Assembly (NCBI RefSeq): GCF_014698035.1
Contig: NZ_JACJSF010000006.1
Span: 124,001 to 188,000 of the forward strand
Reading direction: 5' to 3'
Source: Desmonostoc muscorum FACHB-395
GTDB lineage: Bacteria > Cyanobacteriota > Cyanobacteriia > Cyanobacteriales > Nostocaceae
Length of the DNA: 64,000 bases
In this document: one piece after another, positions 53,755-62,812 of the stretch
Position numbering within the stretch: the stretch's first letter is position 1
Layout: each line of letters opens with the position of its first letter
Translations under genes and position numbers: made by a program
Notes under the pieces: generated by a model
Told to the model about the DNA's origin: nothing
The model's input: the letters and a program-made list of their open reading frames with translations, nothing else
Databases searched by the model: none

Positions 53755-54395
53755 TGACTTTTGCAACAGACGAACCTCGCAACTCCACGTTGCAGTCGGA
53801 GGAAACAGGAGAAACAGCAGAAGCAGCGTCAAAAGAAGCACGCTGGTATGCTGTACAAGTAGCTTCAGGCTGTGAAAAGCGTGTAAAGACTAACTTGGAG
53901 CAACGCATTCAAACTTTTGATGTAGCTGACAAAATTATCCAGGTAGAAATTCCGCAAACGCCAGCGGTGAAAATCCGCAAAGATGGCAGTCGCCAGCATA
54001 CAGAAGAAAAAGTTTTTCCTGGCTATGTGCTGGTGCGGATGATGATGGATGATGATACCTGGCAGGTGGTACGAAACACCTCTCATGTAATTAACTTTGT
54101 CGGTTCAGAACAAAAACGTGGTAGCAGCAAGGGTCGCGGTCATGTCCACCCCATACCACTGAGTTCTTCGGAAGTTGAACGCATATTCAAACAAACCAGT
54201 GAACAAGAAGCTGTTGTCAAAATTGACATGGCTACTGGTGATAAGATAATGGTGCTTTCTGGTCCATTTAAAGACTTTGAAGGCGAGGTAATTGAAGTGT
54301 CTCCAGAACGGAGTAAACTTAAAGCCTTGCTCTCAATTTTCGGCAGGGATACACCAGTAGAATTGGAATTTAATCAGGTAGAGAAACAGAGTTAA
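53754..54395 (+). CDS. nusG: Transcription termination/antitermination factor NusG
   Basis: 213 residues from the ATG at 53754; the frame extends upstream but that part lies inside secE. After an acidic N-terminal tail, the NGN domain has ARWYAVQVASGCEKRVKTNL, FPGYVLVRMMMDDDTWQVVR and NTSHVINFVGS. The KOW domain is GDKIMVLSGPFKDFEGEVIE. It binds RNA polymerase and links it to the ribosome or Rho-type pathways. Cotranscribed with secE and the L11/L1 genes. Confidence 0.97.
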   Translation: MTFATDEPRNSTLQSEETGETAEAASKEARWYAVQVASGCEKRVKTNLEQRIQTFDVADKIIQVEIPQTPAVKIRKDGSRQHTEEKVFPGYVLVRMMMDDDTWQVVRNTSHVINFVGSEQKRGSSKGRGHVHPIPLSSSEVERIFKQTSEQEAVVKIDMATGDKIMVLSGPFKDFEGEVIEVSPERSKLKALLSIFGRDTPVELEFNQVEKQS

Positions 54396-54401
54396 ATACA
54401 A

Positions 54402-54827
54402 ATGGCGAAGAAAGTAGTGGCGGTCATTAAACTGGCCCTGAATGCTGGAAAAGCCAACCCAGCACCACCAGTTGGGCCCGCCTTGGGTCAACATGGTGTT
54501 AACATCATGATGTTCTGCAAGGAGTACAACGCCAAAACAGCAGACCAAGCTGGAATGGTGATCCCTGTAGAAATTTCGGTTTTTGAAGACCGGAGTTTTA
54601 CATTTGTACTCAAAACGCCACCAGCATCAGTGCTGATTCGGAAGGCGGCAAAAGTTGAAAAAGGCTCGAATGAACCCAACAAAAAGAAGGTTGGGTCAAT
54701 TACTAAAGCCCAGTTGCAAGAAATAGCCCAAACGAAACTCCCCGACCTCAATGCCAACGACATCGACGCGGCAATGAAGATTGTGGCAGGAACGGCTAAG
54801 AATATGGGTATAACAGTCAAAGATTAG
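54402..54827 (+). CDS. rplK: 50S ribosomal protein L11
   Basis: 141 residues, exact length. [20 protein letters not shown] is the conserved N-terminal signature, [20 protein letters not shown] and [20 protein letters not shown] are C-terminal blocks. It forms the GTPase-associated centre with 23S rRNA. It starts six bases after the nusG stop. Downstream comes a short tandem repeat before rplA. Confidence 0.98.
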   Translation: MAKKVVAVIKLALNAGKANPAPPVGPALGQHGVNIMMFCKEYNAKTADQAGMVIPVEISVFEDRSFTFVLKTPPASVLIRKAAKVEKGSNEPNKKKVGSITKAQLQEIAQTKLPDLNANDIDAAMKIVAGTAKNMGITVKD

Positions 54828-54828
54828 T

Positions 54829-54900
54829 CATTGGTCATTAGTCATTAGTCATTAGTAAAAAAATAGGAAATGACAAAGGACAAAGGACGGATGACAAAGG
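54829..54900. repeat. Short tandem repeat (GTCATTA/GACAAAG type) between rplK and rplA
   Basis: TAGTCATTGGTCATTAGTC followed by ATTAGTCATTAG and, after a break, ATGACAAAGGACAAAGG. A heptamer-type array sits inside an otherwise compact ribosomal operon, leaving a 132-bp gap between the genes. Confidence 0.8.
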
Positions 54901-54959
54901 ACTCATAAAAAAATTATCGGGGGAGAGGCGAGGCTTCGGAATTACCCCAGGAGAAAAAA

Positions 54960-55673
54960 ATGGCAAAAATATCGCGTCGTTTGCAGACGCTGCAAGCAAA
55001 AGTAGAAGATAAGGATTATCATCCTTTAGAAGCTTTAGCCCTTCTCAAAGACACAGCAACAGCTAAATTTGTTGAAGCTGCGGAAGCGCATATCCGGTTG
55101 GGAATTGACCCCAAATATACAGACCAACAGTTGCGGACAACGGTAGCACTGCCTAAAGGCACAGGACAAATCGTTCGGGTGGCAGTGATAGCCAGAGGCG
55201 AAAAGGTAAACGAAGCCAGCAACGCTGGGGCTGATATAGTCGGGTCAGAAGAACTGATTGACGAAATCCAGAAAGGTAGAATGGATTTTGACAAGCTGAT
55301 TGCCACACCAGATGTGATGCCACAGGTGGCAAAGCTGGGTAAGTTGCTAGGTCCCCGTGGTTTGATGCCATCGCCCAAAGGTGGAACCGTAACATTTGAT
55401 ATAGCAAGTGCGATCGCAGAATTCAAAGCTGGTAAATTAGAATTCCGAGCTGACAGAACTGGTATTGTTCATGTTATGTTTGGTAAGACAACCTTCTCGC
55501 CTGAAGATTTGTTAGTCAACCTGAAGGCATTGCAGGAGACGATTGACCGTAACCGTCCTTCAGGAGCTAAAGGTCGTTATTGGCGCACATTTTATGTGTC
55601 AGCCACAATGGGGCCATCGATTAAAATTGATGTCACCGCCCTACGAGATTTAAAACTGAGCGAAGTAGGTTAA
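54960..55673 (+). CDS. rplA: 50S ribosomal protein L1
   Basis: 237 residues. The signature block [20 protein letters not shown] with PSPKGGTVT is present, as is [20 protein letters not shown]. It forms the mobile L1 stalk near the E site and in many bacteria represses its own operon. GGAGAAAAAA lies just upstream of the ATG. It is followed by a short tandem repeat (about 55675-55720) and the L10 leader. Confidence 0.98.
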   Translation: MAKISRRLQTLQAKVEDKDYHPLEALALLKDTATAKFVEAAEAHIRLGIDPKYTDQQLRTTVALPKGTGQIVRVAVIARGEKVNEASNAGADIVGSEELIDEIQKGRMDFDKLIATPDVMPQVAKLGKLLGPRGLMPSPKGGTVTFDIASAIAEFKAGKLEFRADRTGIVHVMFGKTTFSPEDLLVNLKALQETIDRNRPSGAKGRYWRTFYVSATMGPSIKIDVTALRDLKLSEVG

Positions 55674-55734
55674 TTTTTAGTCATTAGTCATTTGTAAAGA
55701 CAAAAACAAAGGACAAATGACTAATCATAAAATC

Positions 55735-55890
55735 GAATAGGCAAAGCCGGAGACAGCAGGTGCTAATAGCTTAAATACCCTGCCGAGGTTAAAACTCTAA
55801 TTGTCAAAATTACCACCCCTAAAGGCGTGATAACTATGGCATCACGAGTCTTAATACTCAACCCCGGCTAGTATTAGCCGGGGTTTGTTG
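55735..55890 (+). promoter_or_regulatory. Ribosomal protein L10 leader with attenuator hairpin
   Basis: GGCAAAGCCGGAGACAGCAG with GTGC then AATACCCTGCCGAGGTT is the conserved core of the L10 leader, where the L10(L12)4 complex binds its own mRNA. A strong hairpin follows: AACCCCGGCTA (55860-55870), loop GTAT, TAGCCGGGGTT (55875-55885), then TTGTTTGGGTTTT. It is an intrinsic attenuator upstream of rplJ. The motif is known; the exact ends are my estimate. Confidence 0.8.
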
Positions 55891-55963
55891 TTTGGGTTTT
55901 CAGGTTTAAAAGAAACATACAAGTAGGGCACTTCCCCGATTATTTTAAGGAGGTGAGATTGGA

Positions 55964-56578
55964 ATGGGTAGAACACTAGAAAATAAAAAAGAAATAGTAG
56001 CTGACCTCAAAGAAACTTTGAGTGAGTCAACTCTGGCACTGGTAATTGACTATCAGGGGCTAACAGTTTCGGAAATCACAGACTTACGGCGGCGGCTACG
56101 TCCTAGTGGTACGGTTTGTAAGGTGACGAAGAATACCCTGATGGGCATTGCCATTGAAGGTGATGAGAAATGGCAGCCTTTGTCGGAATTGCTCAATGGT
56201 TCTTCCGCCTTTTTGCTAGTAAAAGATGATTTTTCATCGGCAATTAAGGCATACCAAGAATTCCAAAAAGTTACCAAGAAAACAGAACTTCGTGGTGGTG
56301 TTCTGGAAGGTCGCCTACTCAAAGAACCTGATGTCAAGGTACTGGGAGACTTGCCATCTAAGGAACAACTCATCGCGCAAATTGCTGGGGCTATCAACGC
56401 CTTGGCTACCAAGATTGCTGTGGGTATCAACGAAGTTCCTGGTTCACTGGCTCGTGCTTTGAAGGCTGTGGCCGACCAAGAACAAAGTGGTGGTAGCACC
56501 GAAACTGCTGCTGTACAAGATAGCAGCGCTGAAACCGCTACTGAAGATAATAGCAGTACTGAACCTGCTGCTGAATAA
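55964..56578 (+). CDS. rplJ: 50S ribosomal protein L10
   Basis: 204 residues, longer than the E. coli protein. [40 protein letters not shown] and [20 protein letters not shown] are family blocks. The last 30 residues are an acidic Ser/Thr/Ala/Glu tail (e.g. [17 protein letters not shown]) typical of cyanobacterial homologues. L10 anchors L7/L12 dimers in the stalk. The start has an unusually strong ribosome binding site, AGGAGGTGA, at a good distance. Controlled by the leader upstream. Confidence 0.97.
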   Translation: MGRTLENKKEIVADLKETLSESTLALVIDYQGLTVSEITDLRRRLRPSGTVCKVTKNTLMGIAIEGDEKWQPLSELLNGSSAFLLVKDDFSSAIKAYQEFQKVTKKTELRGGVLEGRLLKEPDVKVLGDLPSKEQLIAQIAGAINALATKIAVGINEVPGSLARALKAVADQEQSGGSTETAAVQDSSAETATEDNSSTEPAAE

Positions 56579-56671
56579 ACTTTGTGGTTCATCAGTCAAG
56601 AGTCAAAAGTCTATAGTTAAAGACTAATGACCCCTGACAAATAAATAATCAAAATTACAGGAGTTATATCA

Positions 56672-57064
56672 ATGTCTGCTGCAACCGATCAAATTTTAGA
56701 ACAACTAAAAACCCTTTCTTTGCTGGAAGCTTCTGAGCTAGTCAAGCAAATTGAAGAAGCTTTTGGCGTAAGTGCTGCTGCACCTGTTGGCGGTATGATG
56801 ATGATGGCTGGCCCTGGTGGTGCGGCTCCGGCTGAAGAAGCTGTTGAGCAAACCGAGTTTGAAGTGATTCTCGATTCAGTCCCAGCTGATAAGAAGATTG
56901 CTGTGCTGAAGATTGTCCGGGAATTAACCGGTTTGGGTCTGAAAGAAGCAAAAGACTTGGTAGAAGCTGCTCCCAAGGCAGTTAAGGAAGGCATTGCTAA
57001 GGATGCTGCTGAAGATGCTAAGAAGCGCATCGAAGAAGCTGGCGGTAAGGTGACTATCAAGTAG
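56672..57064 (+). CDS. rplL: 50S ribosomal protein L7/L12
   Basis: 130 residues. The N-terminal dimerisation domain is [20 protein letters not shown], followed by a hinge rich in Ala/Gly/Met ([19 protein letters not shown]). The C-terminal domain has [20 protein letters not shown] and [20 protein letters not shown]. It recruits elongation factors to the ribosome. Last gene of the cluster and followed by a terminator. Confidence 0.98.
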   Translation: MSAATDQILEQLKTLSLLEASELVKQIEEAFGVSAAAPVGGMMMMAGPGGAAPAEEAVEQTEFEVILDSVPADKKIAVLKIVRELTGLGLKEAKDLVEAAPKAVKEGIAKDAAEDAKKRIEEAGGKVTIK

Positions 57065-57095
57065 TCACAATTCTATTAGCAATTTTTACATTAAG

Positions 57096-57120
57096 GGAGT
57101 CTGAGTCAGGCTCCTTTTTT
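57096..57120 (+). terminator. Terminator of the ribosomal protein operon
   Basis: GGAGTCTGAGTCAGGCTCC is an inverted repeat with one G-T pair, followed by seven Ts. It lies 31 bp after the rplL stop. Confidence 0.8.
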
Positions 57121-57272
57121 TATCGAGACAGAATTCAGGAGTCAGAATTGTAAACGAAAAATTGTTAAAAATCTGCCATTCACATTCAAGGATGGTAATA
57201 AATTTCTATTCAAAGAAGGGTTAAGGATGTAAAACAACAATAATTTACACCCAAACTCCTAAGTCCTAAATT

Positions 57273-57602
57273 TTATACTTCTTCTGAATTTTCACTCTTA
57301 CGTCCTGGGGATGCTTCGTAAAGTGCATCTAGATGTTGACGCGCATCTTCAACGTTAATCGAACGCATTACCAAAAGCGGCTCTTTAATTAAGTTACCCG
57401 CGCTATCTAATAACTCTGGATGGGGTACAAACTGTTTTTTTGATGAATAATAACCGTATTTACCTTGATTATTCATTGGTGAGGAATTTGTTGGGTAAGT
57501 TCGCTCGCGATCAAAACTGAACATGATCAGGTTACGAATTAAGTTGCCAACAGCCATAAATGCAAGGATTGTAAAAGCAAGAATGTAAAGCAGGTGTAAC
57601 AT
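57273..57602 (-). CDS. DUF2973 family membrane protein
   Basis: 109 residues. One N-terminal membrane helix (LLYILAFTILAFMAVGNLIR) is followed by a soluble tail with QFVPHPELLDSAGNLIKEPL and SINVEDARQHLDALYEASPG. This is the DUF2973 pattern, a cyanobacterial family of unknown function. It is the leftward neighbour of the DUF2605 gene, and the two families often occur together, which suggests a shared task. Confidence 0.8.
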   Translation of the reverse strand: MLHLLYILAFTILAFMAVGNLIRNLIMFSFDRERTYPTNSSPMNNQGKYGYYSSKKQFVPHPELLDSAGNLIKEPLLVMRSINVEDARQHLDALYEASPGRKSENSEEV

Positions 57603-57901
57603 TAGATTTTCCTCCAGAACAACAATTTTTAAAACTTTATTTTGTAACGCTTTGTTTCGCCGACACTGTGACTCACAGTTAAGATGACTATTTGACGCAC
57701 TTTTGTGCGCTTACATTTATATGAAGCTATTTGTCAACCGTTATTTCACTTACGGTAGCATAGGATACATTATCTTGTTAATCCAAATAATGTTAAGAAA
57801 TTGTTAAGCTTTTCTACTATCTCTTTGATGACTGGTTTAGCATCTTGTCGTTAGACATTAGCTAAATAGTCTGCGGAAATTTAACAGATGCTCCCATCTA
57901 T

Positions 57902-58219
57902 TTAGACTTCACGCTCTTGACGAAAGCGCATTGCAACATTCCAGCATTCTGTTACTAATTGATGCCAAGGCATTAACGTTGCCATATCAATTCCGACTTG
58001 TTTATCGGTAGCAGCAAATAGCATTTTGGCCGTACTTAGTTCTTCTTGCGCTTGTTTAACACGTAAGAGCAAATCAGATTGTTCTTGGTCACTCATAAAT
58101 GATAGCTGCTCAGTTTCGAGTAAATGGCGCGATCGCGTAAACCAATGCTGAAAATCTTCTAGCAGTGGTTCTAAAACCGTTTTCAGCAACTCAGTCCCTG
58201 GTAAATTTGAGTCTGACAT
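57902..58219 (-). CDS. DUF2605 family protein
   Basis: 105 residues from the ATG at 58219 (MSDSNLPGTELLKTVLEPLL); an upstream start at 58240 would add seven residues. It is a helical soluble protein with EDFQHWFTRSRHLLETEQLS, LLRVKQAQEELSTAKMLFAA and MPWHQLVTECWNVAMRFRQE. It belongs to DUF2605, a cyanobacteria-specific family. It precedes the DUF2973 gene on the same strand with a 300-bp gap that holds no other gene. Function unknown. Confidence 0.75.
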   Translation of the reverse strand: MSDSNLPGTELLKTVLEPLLEDFQHWFTRSRHLLETEQLSFMSDQEQSDLLLRVKQAQEELSTAKMLFAATDKQVGIDMATLMPWHQLVTECWNVAMRFRQEREV

Positions 58220-58452
58220 AAATAAGAAGGATTTTTCCAACTTTCTTACTAATATTAACGTTATTTACGTTTCTTAATATTATTTTTATTTATTCTAATC
58301 TACTAATTTCGGTAAATGTAAAAAAATGTAACAAATAGTACAGATTTTATTATATAGTCTTGCTAATGGGTCTGTACAGTTCCTTTGGATAAGCTGTATG
58401 TATCGAATGGGAGGGGTAGCTGACACCGAGTTGCAATTCATAAGATAATTTA

Positions 58453-58478
58453 GCGATGTCTACGACGGGCTACGCCTG
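58453..58478. repeat. Dispersed repeat, inverted copy
   Basis: GCGATGTCTACGACGGGCTACGCC is the reverse complement of the core of the 33658-33689 copy. It lies in the spacer between DUF2605 and thrS, which otherwise has no gene. Confidence 0.65.
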
Positions 58479-58660
58479 GAATCCTGAATTTAATACTCAG
58501 CTACCCGATCAAAAATTTATCTTTATCCCTGGCGAAAAATTATTTCGGTAGTTGGAAGATAAAGCTGAACTGGCAAAAACCAAAGTCGCTATAGTTGAGT
58601 AAGCCTACAGATTCAGATAAATCACCTTTTGTAATCACTTCGCCAACGGTTCAGCAGCCA

Positions 58661-60496
58661 ATGTCGCCAAATTCATCAAATCAATCACAACAGTCAGAAC
58701 AAGTTGAAAAAATCTATTTACCACGTACCAGCGAATCGGAGAACTTAAAAAAGATTCGTCACACTGCTTCCCATGTAATGGCAATGGCGGTACAAAAGCT
58801 GTTTCCCAAGGCGCAAGTTACAATCGGCCCTTGGATAGAAAACGGTTTTTACTATGACTTCGACAGTCCAGAACCATTTAGCGAAAATGATCTCAAAGCC
58901 ATCAAAAAAGAGATGGCGAAGATTATCAATCGCAAATTGCCAGTAATTCGAGAAGAAGTCAGCCGCGAAGAAGCCGCACGCCGGATTCAGGAAATTAACG
59001 AACCTTACAAGCTAGAAATTCTGGGAGATATCAAACAGGAACCAATCACCATTTACCACCTGGGGAATGAATGGTGGGATTTGTGCGCGGGGCCTCATCT
59101 GGAAAATATCAGTGAATTAAACCCGAAAGCAATTGAATTAGAAAGTGTTGCGGGCGCTTATTGGCGTGGGGATGAAACTAAAGCCCAATTACAGCGCATC
59201 TACGCCACCGCTTGGGAAAGTCCAGAACAACTGGCTGAATATAAGCGGCGTAAAGAAGAAGCGCTACGGCGAGATCATCGGAAACTTGGGAAAGAACTGG
59301 GATTATTTATATTTTCTGATTTAGTAGGGCCGGGTTTACCTTTGTGGACACCCAAAGGCACTTTGTTGCGGAGTACCTTAGAAGACTTCCTCAAGCAAGA
59401 ACAATTAAAACGGGGTTACTTATCTGTAGTAACACCTCACATTGCCAGAGTAGATTTATTTAAAACCTCTGGACATTGGCAGAAATATAAAGAAGATATG
59501 TTCCCCTTAATGGCAGATGATCAGGAAGCTGCTGCACAGGAACAGGGCTTCGTTATGAAGCCAATGAACTGCCCCTTCCATATCCAAATATATAAGAGTG
59601 AGTTACGCTCTTATCGGGAACTACCAATGCGCCTGGCGGAATTTGGTACTGTTTACCGCTACGAACAATCAGGCGAATTAGGCGGTTTAACGCGGGTGCG
59701 CGGTTTTACTGTAGATGATTCTCACCTGTTCGTTACTCCAGAACAGCTAGATAGCGAATTCCTCAGTGTGGTGGATTTGATTTTGTCGGTGTTCAATAAG
59801 CTGCAACTGAAGAACTTTAAAGCTAGACTCAGTTTCCGCGATCCTGCTAGCGATAAGTATATTGGTTCTGATGAAGTTTGGGACAAAGCCGAAGGTGCGA
59901 TTCGCCGTGCAGTTGAAACCTTGGGGATGGAACACTTTGAAGGGATTGGAGAAGCCGCATTTTATGGGCCAAAACTTGACTTTATCTTTAGTGATGCCCT
60001 GGATCGGGAGTGGCAATTAGGAACAGTGCAGGTAGATTACAATTTACCTGAACGCTTTGAGTTAGAATACGTCGCTGAAGATGGGGTTCGCAAACGTCCA
60101 GTGATGATTCACCGTGCGCCTTTTGGTTCACTGGAAAGGTTGATTGGGATCTTAATTGAAGAATATGCGGGCGATTTTCCTTTGTGGTTAGCGCCAGTGC
60201 AAGCTAGATTACTACCCGTGGGTGATACACAGCTAGACTTTGCTAAAGATGTGGTGGCGAAGATGAGAGCCTTGGGCATCCGTGCAGAAGTTGATACCAG
60301 TGGCGATCGCTTGGGTAAACAAATTCGCAATGCAGAGAAAGAAAAAATACCCGTGATGGCAGTGGTGGGAGCTAAAGAAGTGGAAACCAACACCTTGAGT
60401 ATCCGTACCCGCGCCTCTGGGGAATTGGGAGTTATCGCTGTTGATGAGGTGGTGGATAAGATGAAGGATGCGATCGCTAAGTTCGAGAATTTCTAA
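58661..60496 (+). CDS. thrS: Threonyl-tRNA synthetase (lacking a TGS domain)
   Basis: 611 residues from the ATG at 58661; the frame is open to a TTG at 58595, giving 633, but the extra residues are low-complexity. The protein starts almost directly with the editing domain (KIRHTASHVMAMAVQKLFPK), so the N-terminal TGS domain of most bacterial ThrRS is absent, as I recall for cyanobacteria. The catalytic core has zinc-binding FVMKPMNCPFHIQIYKSELR, motif 2 EFGTVYRYEQSGELGGLTRV, and GSLERLIGILIEEYAGDFPL. The anticodon-binding domain closes with EKIPVMAVVGAKEVETNTLS. It charges tRNA-Thr. A good terminator follows. Confidence 0.95.
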   Translation: MSPNSSNQSQQSEQVEKIYLPRTSESENLKKIRHTASHVMAMAVQKLFPKAQVTIGPWIENGFYYDFDSPEPFSENDLKAIKKEMAKIINRKLPVIREEVSREEAARRIQEINEPYKLEILGDIKQEPITIYHLGNEWWDLCAGPHLENISELNPKAIELESVAGAYWRGDETKAQLQRIYATAWESPEQLAEYKRRKEEALRRDHRKLGKELGLFIFSDLVGPGLPLWTPKGTLLRSTLEDFLKQEQLKRGYLSVVTPHIARVDLFKTSGHWQKYKEDMFPLMADDQEAAAQEQGFVMKPMNCPFHIQIYKSELRSYRELPMRLAEFGTVYRYEQSGELGGLTRVRGFTVDDSHLFVTPEQLDSEFLSVVDLILSVFNKLQLKNFKARLSFRDPASDKYIGSDEVWDKAEGAIRRAVETLGMEHFEGIGEAAFYGPKLDFIFSDALDREWQLGTVQVDYNLPERFELEYVAEDGVRKRPVMIHRAPFGSLERLIGILIEEYAGDFPLWLAPVQARLLPVGDTQLDFAKDVVAKMRALGIRAEVDTSGDRLGKQIRNAEKEKIPVMAVVGAKEVETNTLSIRTRASGELGVIAVDEVVDKMKDAIAKFENF

Positions 60497-60513
60497 ATAA
60501 AATTTAATCGCAG

Positions 60514-60548
60514 ACGCACACTAATTATAATTGGTGTGCGTTTTTTTT
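60514..60548 (+). terminator. Terminator of thrS
   Basis: ACGCACAC (60514-60521) pairs with GTGTGCGT (60534-60541), followed by TTTTTTT. 18 bp after the thrS stop. Confidence 0.85.
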
Positions 60549-60624
60549 GTGGATTGGAGCATTAGCTAGCTGGTAGGTTTTAGTAGGGTGCGATCGCGTT
60601 CTACTTGTAGGCTGAAACCCTAAG

Positions 60625-60668
60625 TTAACGGAGTTCAGAGGTGGATTCATCCAGTTCAAATACTCATT
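60625..60668. repeat. 44-bp direct repeat, copy 1
   Basis: Begins TTAACGGAGTTCAGAGG and ends GTTCAAATACTCATT. The second copy (61558-61601) differs at only two positions. The two copies flank the RDND-repeat protein gene. The remainder of this spacer (60549-60863) has no gene. Confidence 0.8.
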
Positions 60669-60863
60669 TTAATTTTAACTTTTCATGGGATTTGAAAGGT
60701 CAAAAAGTATCACAGACAACAAAAGTTTTCTCAATCACCGCACCCAAGAAAACTTTCTGATTTATTCAAGACTGATAGCATAGATTTAAAGACTTGTGGA
60801 ATCTGCTCTTCCTAAACAGACTAGACTTGCATAAATTAATGTCAATAATTTTTGACTAACATT

Positions 60864-61307
60864 ATGAACCGCTTTACCTCTATTTTGCTGGCTGGCTTGA
60901 TAGCATCTGCATCAGCTTTGGCTATTTCTCCAAAAGCTGAGGCTAATACACCAGCGTCTTATGTTGCTGAGTCTGATAGCTACGGCTATCGAGACAACAA
61001 TGATGGTAACTACGAACGTCATAGTCGTCACTACAGAAATGGTGATTATGACCGCCAGAACGACCTTCGCAACATTCGTGACAACGATCGCCGTTATGAC
61101 CGCAACAACGATCGCCGCTATAACCGCCGATATGACCGCGATAATGATCGCCGTTTTAACCGTGATAACGATCGCCGCTTTAACCGCGATAACGATCGCC
61201 GCTTTGACCGCGATAACGATCGCCGATATGACCGCGACAATAACCTTCGTAACATTCGTGATAATAACTTTCGCTATGAGCGCGATCGCAACTGGGGTCG
61301 TTATTAA
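60864..61307 (+). CDS. Secreted Asn/Asp/Arg tandem-repeat protein
   Basis: 147 residues from the ATG at 60864 (MNRFTSILLAGLIASASALA). A signal peptide is cleaved near AEANTP. The rest is almost only Asp, Asn, Arg, Tyr and Phe: a run of 8-residue units DNDRRFNR, DNDRRFDR, DNDRRYDR, preceded and followed by NLRNIRDNN-type variants. At the DNA level the units are 24-bp tandem repeats each containing AACGATCGCC, a HIP1-like core. There is no family I can name. The mixed charge and Tyr content suggest a disordered, matrix or metal- or polyanion-binding role. It has a clean signal peptide, so it is likely real. Confidence 0.65.
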   Translation: MNRFTSILLAGLIASASALAISPKAEANTPASYVAESDSYGYRDNNDGNYERHSRHYRNGDYDRQNDLRNIRDNDRRYDRNNDRRYNRRYDRDNDRRFNRDNDRRFNRDNDRRFDRDNDRRYDRDNNLRNIRDNNFRYERDRNWGRY

Positions 61308-61557
61308 TCCCTGTGCCTATCTATTAAGCTTACTTCCAAGTGAACTGAGCATTGATTCTACTTGGCGGTAGGACAGACACGATCTCTTTTTCCACTCATT
61401 GCCATATCTGACTTTTCACTCTTACCTAGAAAACCTCGCTTCCATTCCCTAGCAAGAAAGCTTACTCAGGGTTTAGGTTTAGCGTTAGCTTTTCTATATG
61501 ATGATGTGAAAAGTCAGATTTTTATTAAATCAAGAATTTACCCTCAACCAAGACTCA

Positions 61558-61601
61558 TTAACGGAGTTGAGAGGTGGATTCATCCAGTTCAAAAACTCAT
61601 T
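61558..61601. repeat. 44-bp direct repeat, copy 2
   Basis: TTAACGGAGTTGAGAGG to GTTCAAAAACTCATT, 42/44 identical to 60625-60668. Immediately afterwards ATTAATGGAGTTC repeats the beginning of the unit. It lies 42 bp before the Rpn-like gene. The spacer 61308-61642 has no other credible gene. Confidence 0.8.
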
Positions 61602-61642
61602 AATGGAGTTCAAATACCTCGTTCACTTGTTAGCGATCGCTA

Positions 61643-62488
61643 ATGTCCTTTGATAACCTCTGCAAACTCCTGTCCGAAAAACATCCTGCTACCTTTGCCA
61701 GTTGGGTATTAGGAACACCGCAAACTTCCGTCAAAGTCCTCAAAACCGAATTGAGCATTGAACCAATTCGCGCTGATTATGTCACATTTTTACAATTAGA
61801 AGGACGCATTCTCCATCTGGAATTTCAAACCAAACTAGAATCTACGCCACCCCTACCCTTGCGGATGCTAGATTATTGGGTACGCTTGTATCGTTTGTAT
61901 CGTCTACCAATAACGCAAGTTGTCGTATTATTGCTTCCCCCTTCACCAGAAACAGTAATTGAAACTGTCTTCTGTGTGGAAACTACTCGTCACGAATATC
62001 GCGTGATTCGCTTATGGGAAGAAAATCCCGAACTATTCCTCAACGATCCAGCTTTGTTACCATTAGCACCACTGGCCGCAACCACGCAACCCCAAGCTTT
62101 GTTGCAACAAGTTGTGGGAAAAGTTAGCCAACTTGAACCAAGACAACGACCAGAAATTTCTGCTTACACCCAAATCTTAGCGGGGTTAAAATACAATCAA
62201 GATTTGATTCGACAATTATTTCGGGAGGGTATGATGCGCGAGTCAGTGATTTATCAAGAAATTCTCGCTGAAGGTGAACAACGAGGCGAACAACGAGGAC
62301 GAAAAGCAGAAGGGCAATTGCTCATTCTCCGTCAACTTACTCGACGGGTGGGAGAATTACCCCAAGATATGCTAAACCGGATTGAAACTCTCTCCTTAGA
62401 ACAATTAGAAAATCTCGGTGAAGCATTATTGGATTTTCAGGCGATCGCGGATTTAGAAGCCTGGTTTGCTACATTAGAGTTCAATTAA
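61643..62488 (+). CDS. Rpn family (PD-(D/E)xK-like) putative nuclease/transposase-related protein
   Basis: 281 residues. The N-terminal half has DNLCKLLSEKHPATFASWVL, RADYVTFLQLEGRILHLEFQ and LRMLDYWVRLYRLYRLPITQ: the D...E.Q pattern and the following RMxxY helix are those of the Rpn/DUF4351-associated nuclease-like proteins expanded in cyanobacteria. The C-terminal part has EQRGEQRGRKAEGQLLILRQ, a typical basic repeat stretch, and LPQDMLNRIETLSLEQLENL with a C-terminal helix, a DUF4351-like end. Its cellular role is not established. It overlaps by 15 bp the end of the convergent gene at 62474. Confidence 0.8.
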   Translation: MSFDNLCKLLSEKHPATFASWVLGTPQTSVKVLKTELSIEPIRADYVTFLQLEGRILHLEFQTKLESTPPLPLRMLDYWVRLYRLYRLPITQVVVLLLPPSPETVIETVFCVETTRHEYRVIRLWEENPELFLNDPALLPLAPLAATTQPQALLQQVVGKVSQLEPRQRPEISAYTQILAGLKYNQDLIRQLFREGMMRESVIYQEILAEGEQRGEQRGRKAEGQLLILRQLTRRVGELPQDMLNRIETLSLEQLENLGEALLDFQAIADLEAWFATLEFN

Positions 62489-62812
62489 CTTGAATCCCCA
62501 AGGTTTGAGAGCCGCTAAAGCTATTTCTTCACTTACACCTTCATAAGCTTCCCATTCCAATGGGTGTTCTTTAGGATGTCCGTCGCCGACATTACCTGCA
62601 ACCTTAATTATTGGACAGTTGGCGATGCGATCGCGCTCCAACCCTTTTGGAACTACTAGTTGGACTTTGTGACCGATAAACTTCGCTGTACTTTCTTCAG
62701 CAATCGATTCACGGATTAAACAAATATCACCAGCGGTCCCCCAAGTAGTTTGGTAGATGTGGAGGAATGATATATAAGGTGCTGGTTTGATGGATCTTTT
62801 TAGAACATGCAT
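62474..62812 (-). CDS. Small hypothetical protein (112 aa)
   Basis: 112 residues, ATG start, convergent with and overlapping the Rpn-like gene by 15 bp. YISFLHIYQTTWGTAGDICL, then FIGHKVQLVVPKGLERDRIA and KEHPLEWEAYEGVSEEIALA. It has no signal peptide or membrane segment. The amino-acid composition looks like a real folded protein, but I recognise no family. The segment before it (62813-63050) holds CCCCTTCC...GGAAGGGG palindromic sequence near 62985-63010. Confidence 0.55.
   Translation of the reverse strand: MHVLKRSIKPAPYISFLHIYQTTWGTAGDICLIRESIAEESTAKFIGHKVQLVVPKGLERDRIANCPIIKVAGNVGDGHPKEHPLEWEAYEGVSEEIALAALKPWGFKLIEL

Noticed and set aside
56053..56592. 179-codon frame antisense to rplJ
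   Set aside because: An Ala/Ser-rich antisense shadow of a strongly expressed ribosomal gene with conserved sense coding.
61080..61240. CRISPR-like spacing of repeats
   Set aside because: The units are contiguous 24-bp coding repeats without unique spacers; the same applies to the 66-bp LRR units at 48830-49450.
60961..61371. 136-codon frame overlapping the RDND-repeat gene
   Set aside because: A shifted reading of the 24-bp repeats giving Thr/Ile/Ala strings; it lacks a start signal, whereas the other frame has a signal peptide.
61362..61643. 93-codon frame before the Rpn-like gene
   Set aside because: Its second half is only a translation of the 44-bp repeat and its partial tandem copy; no domain.
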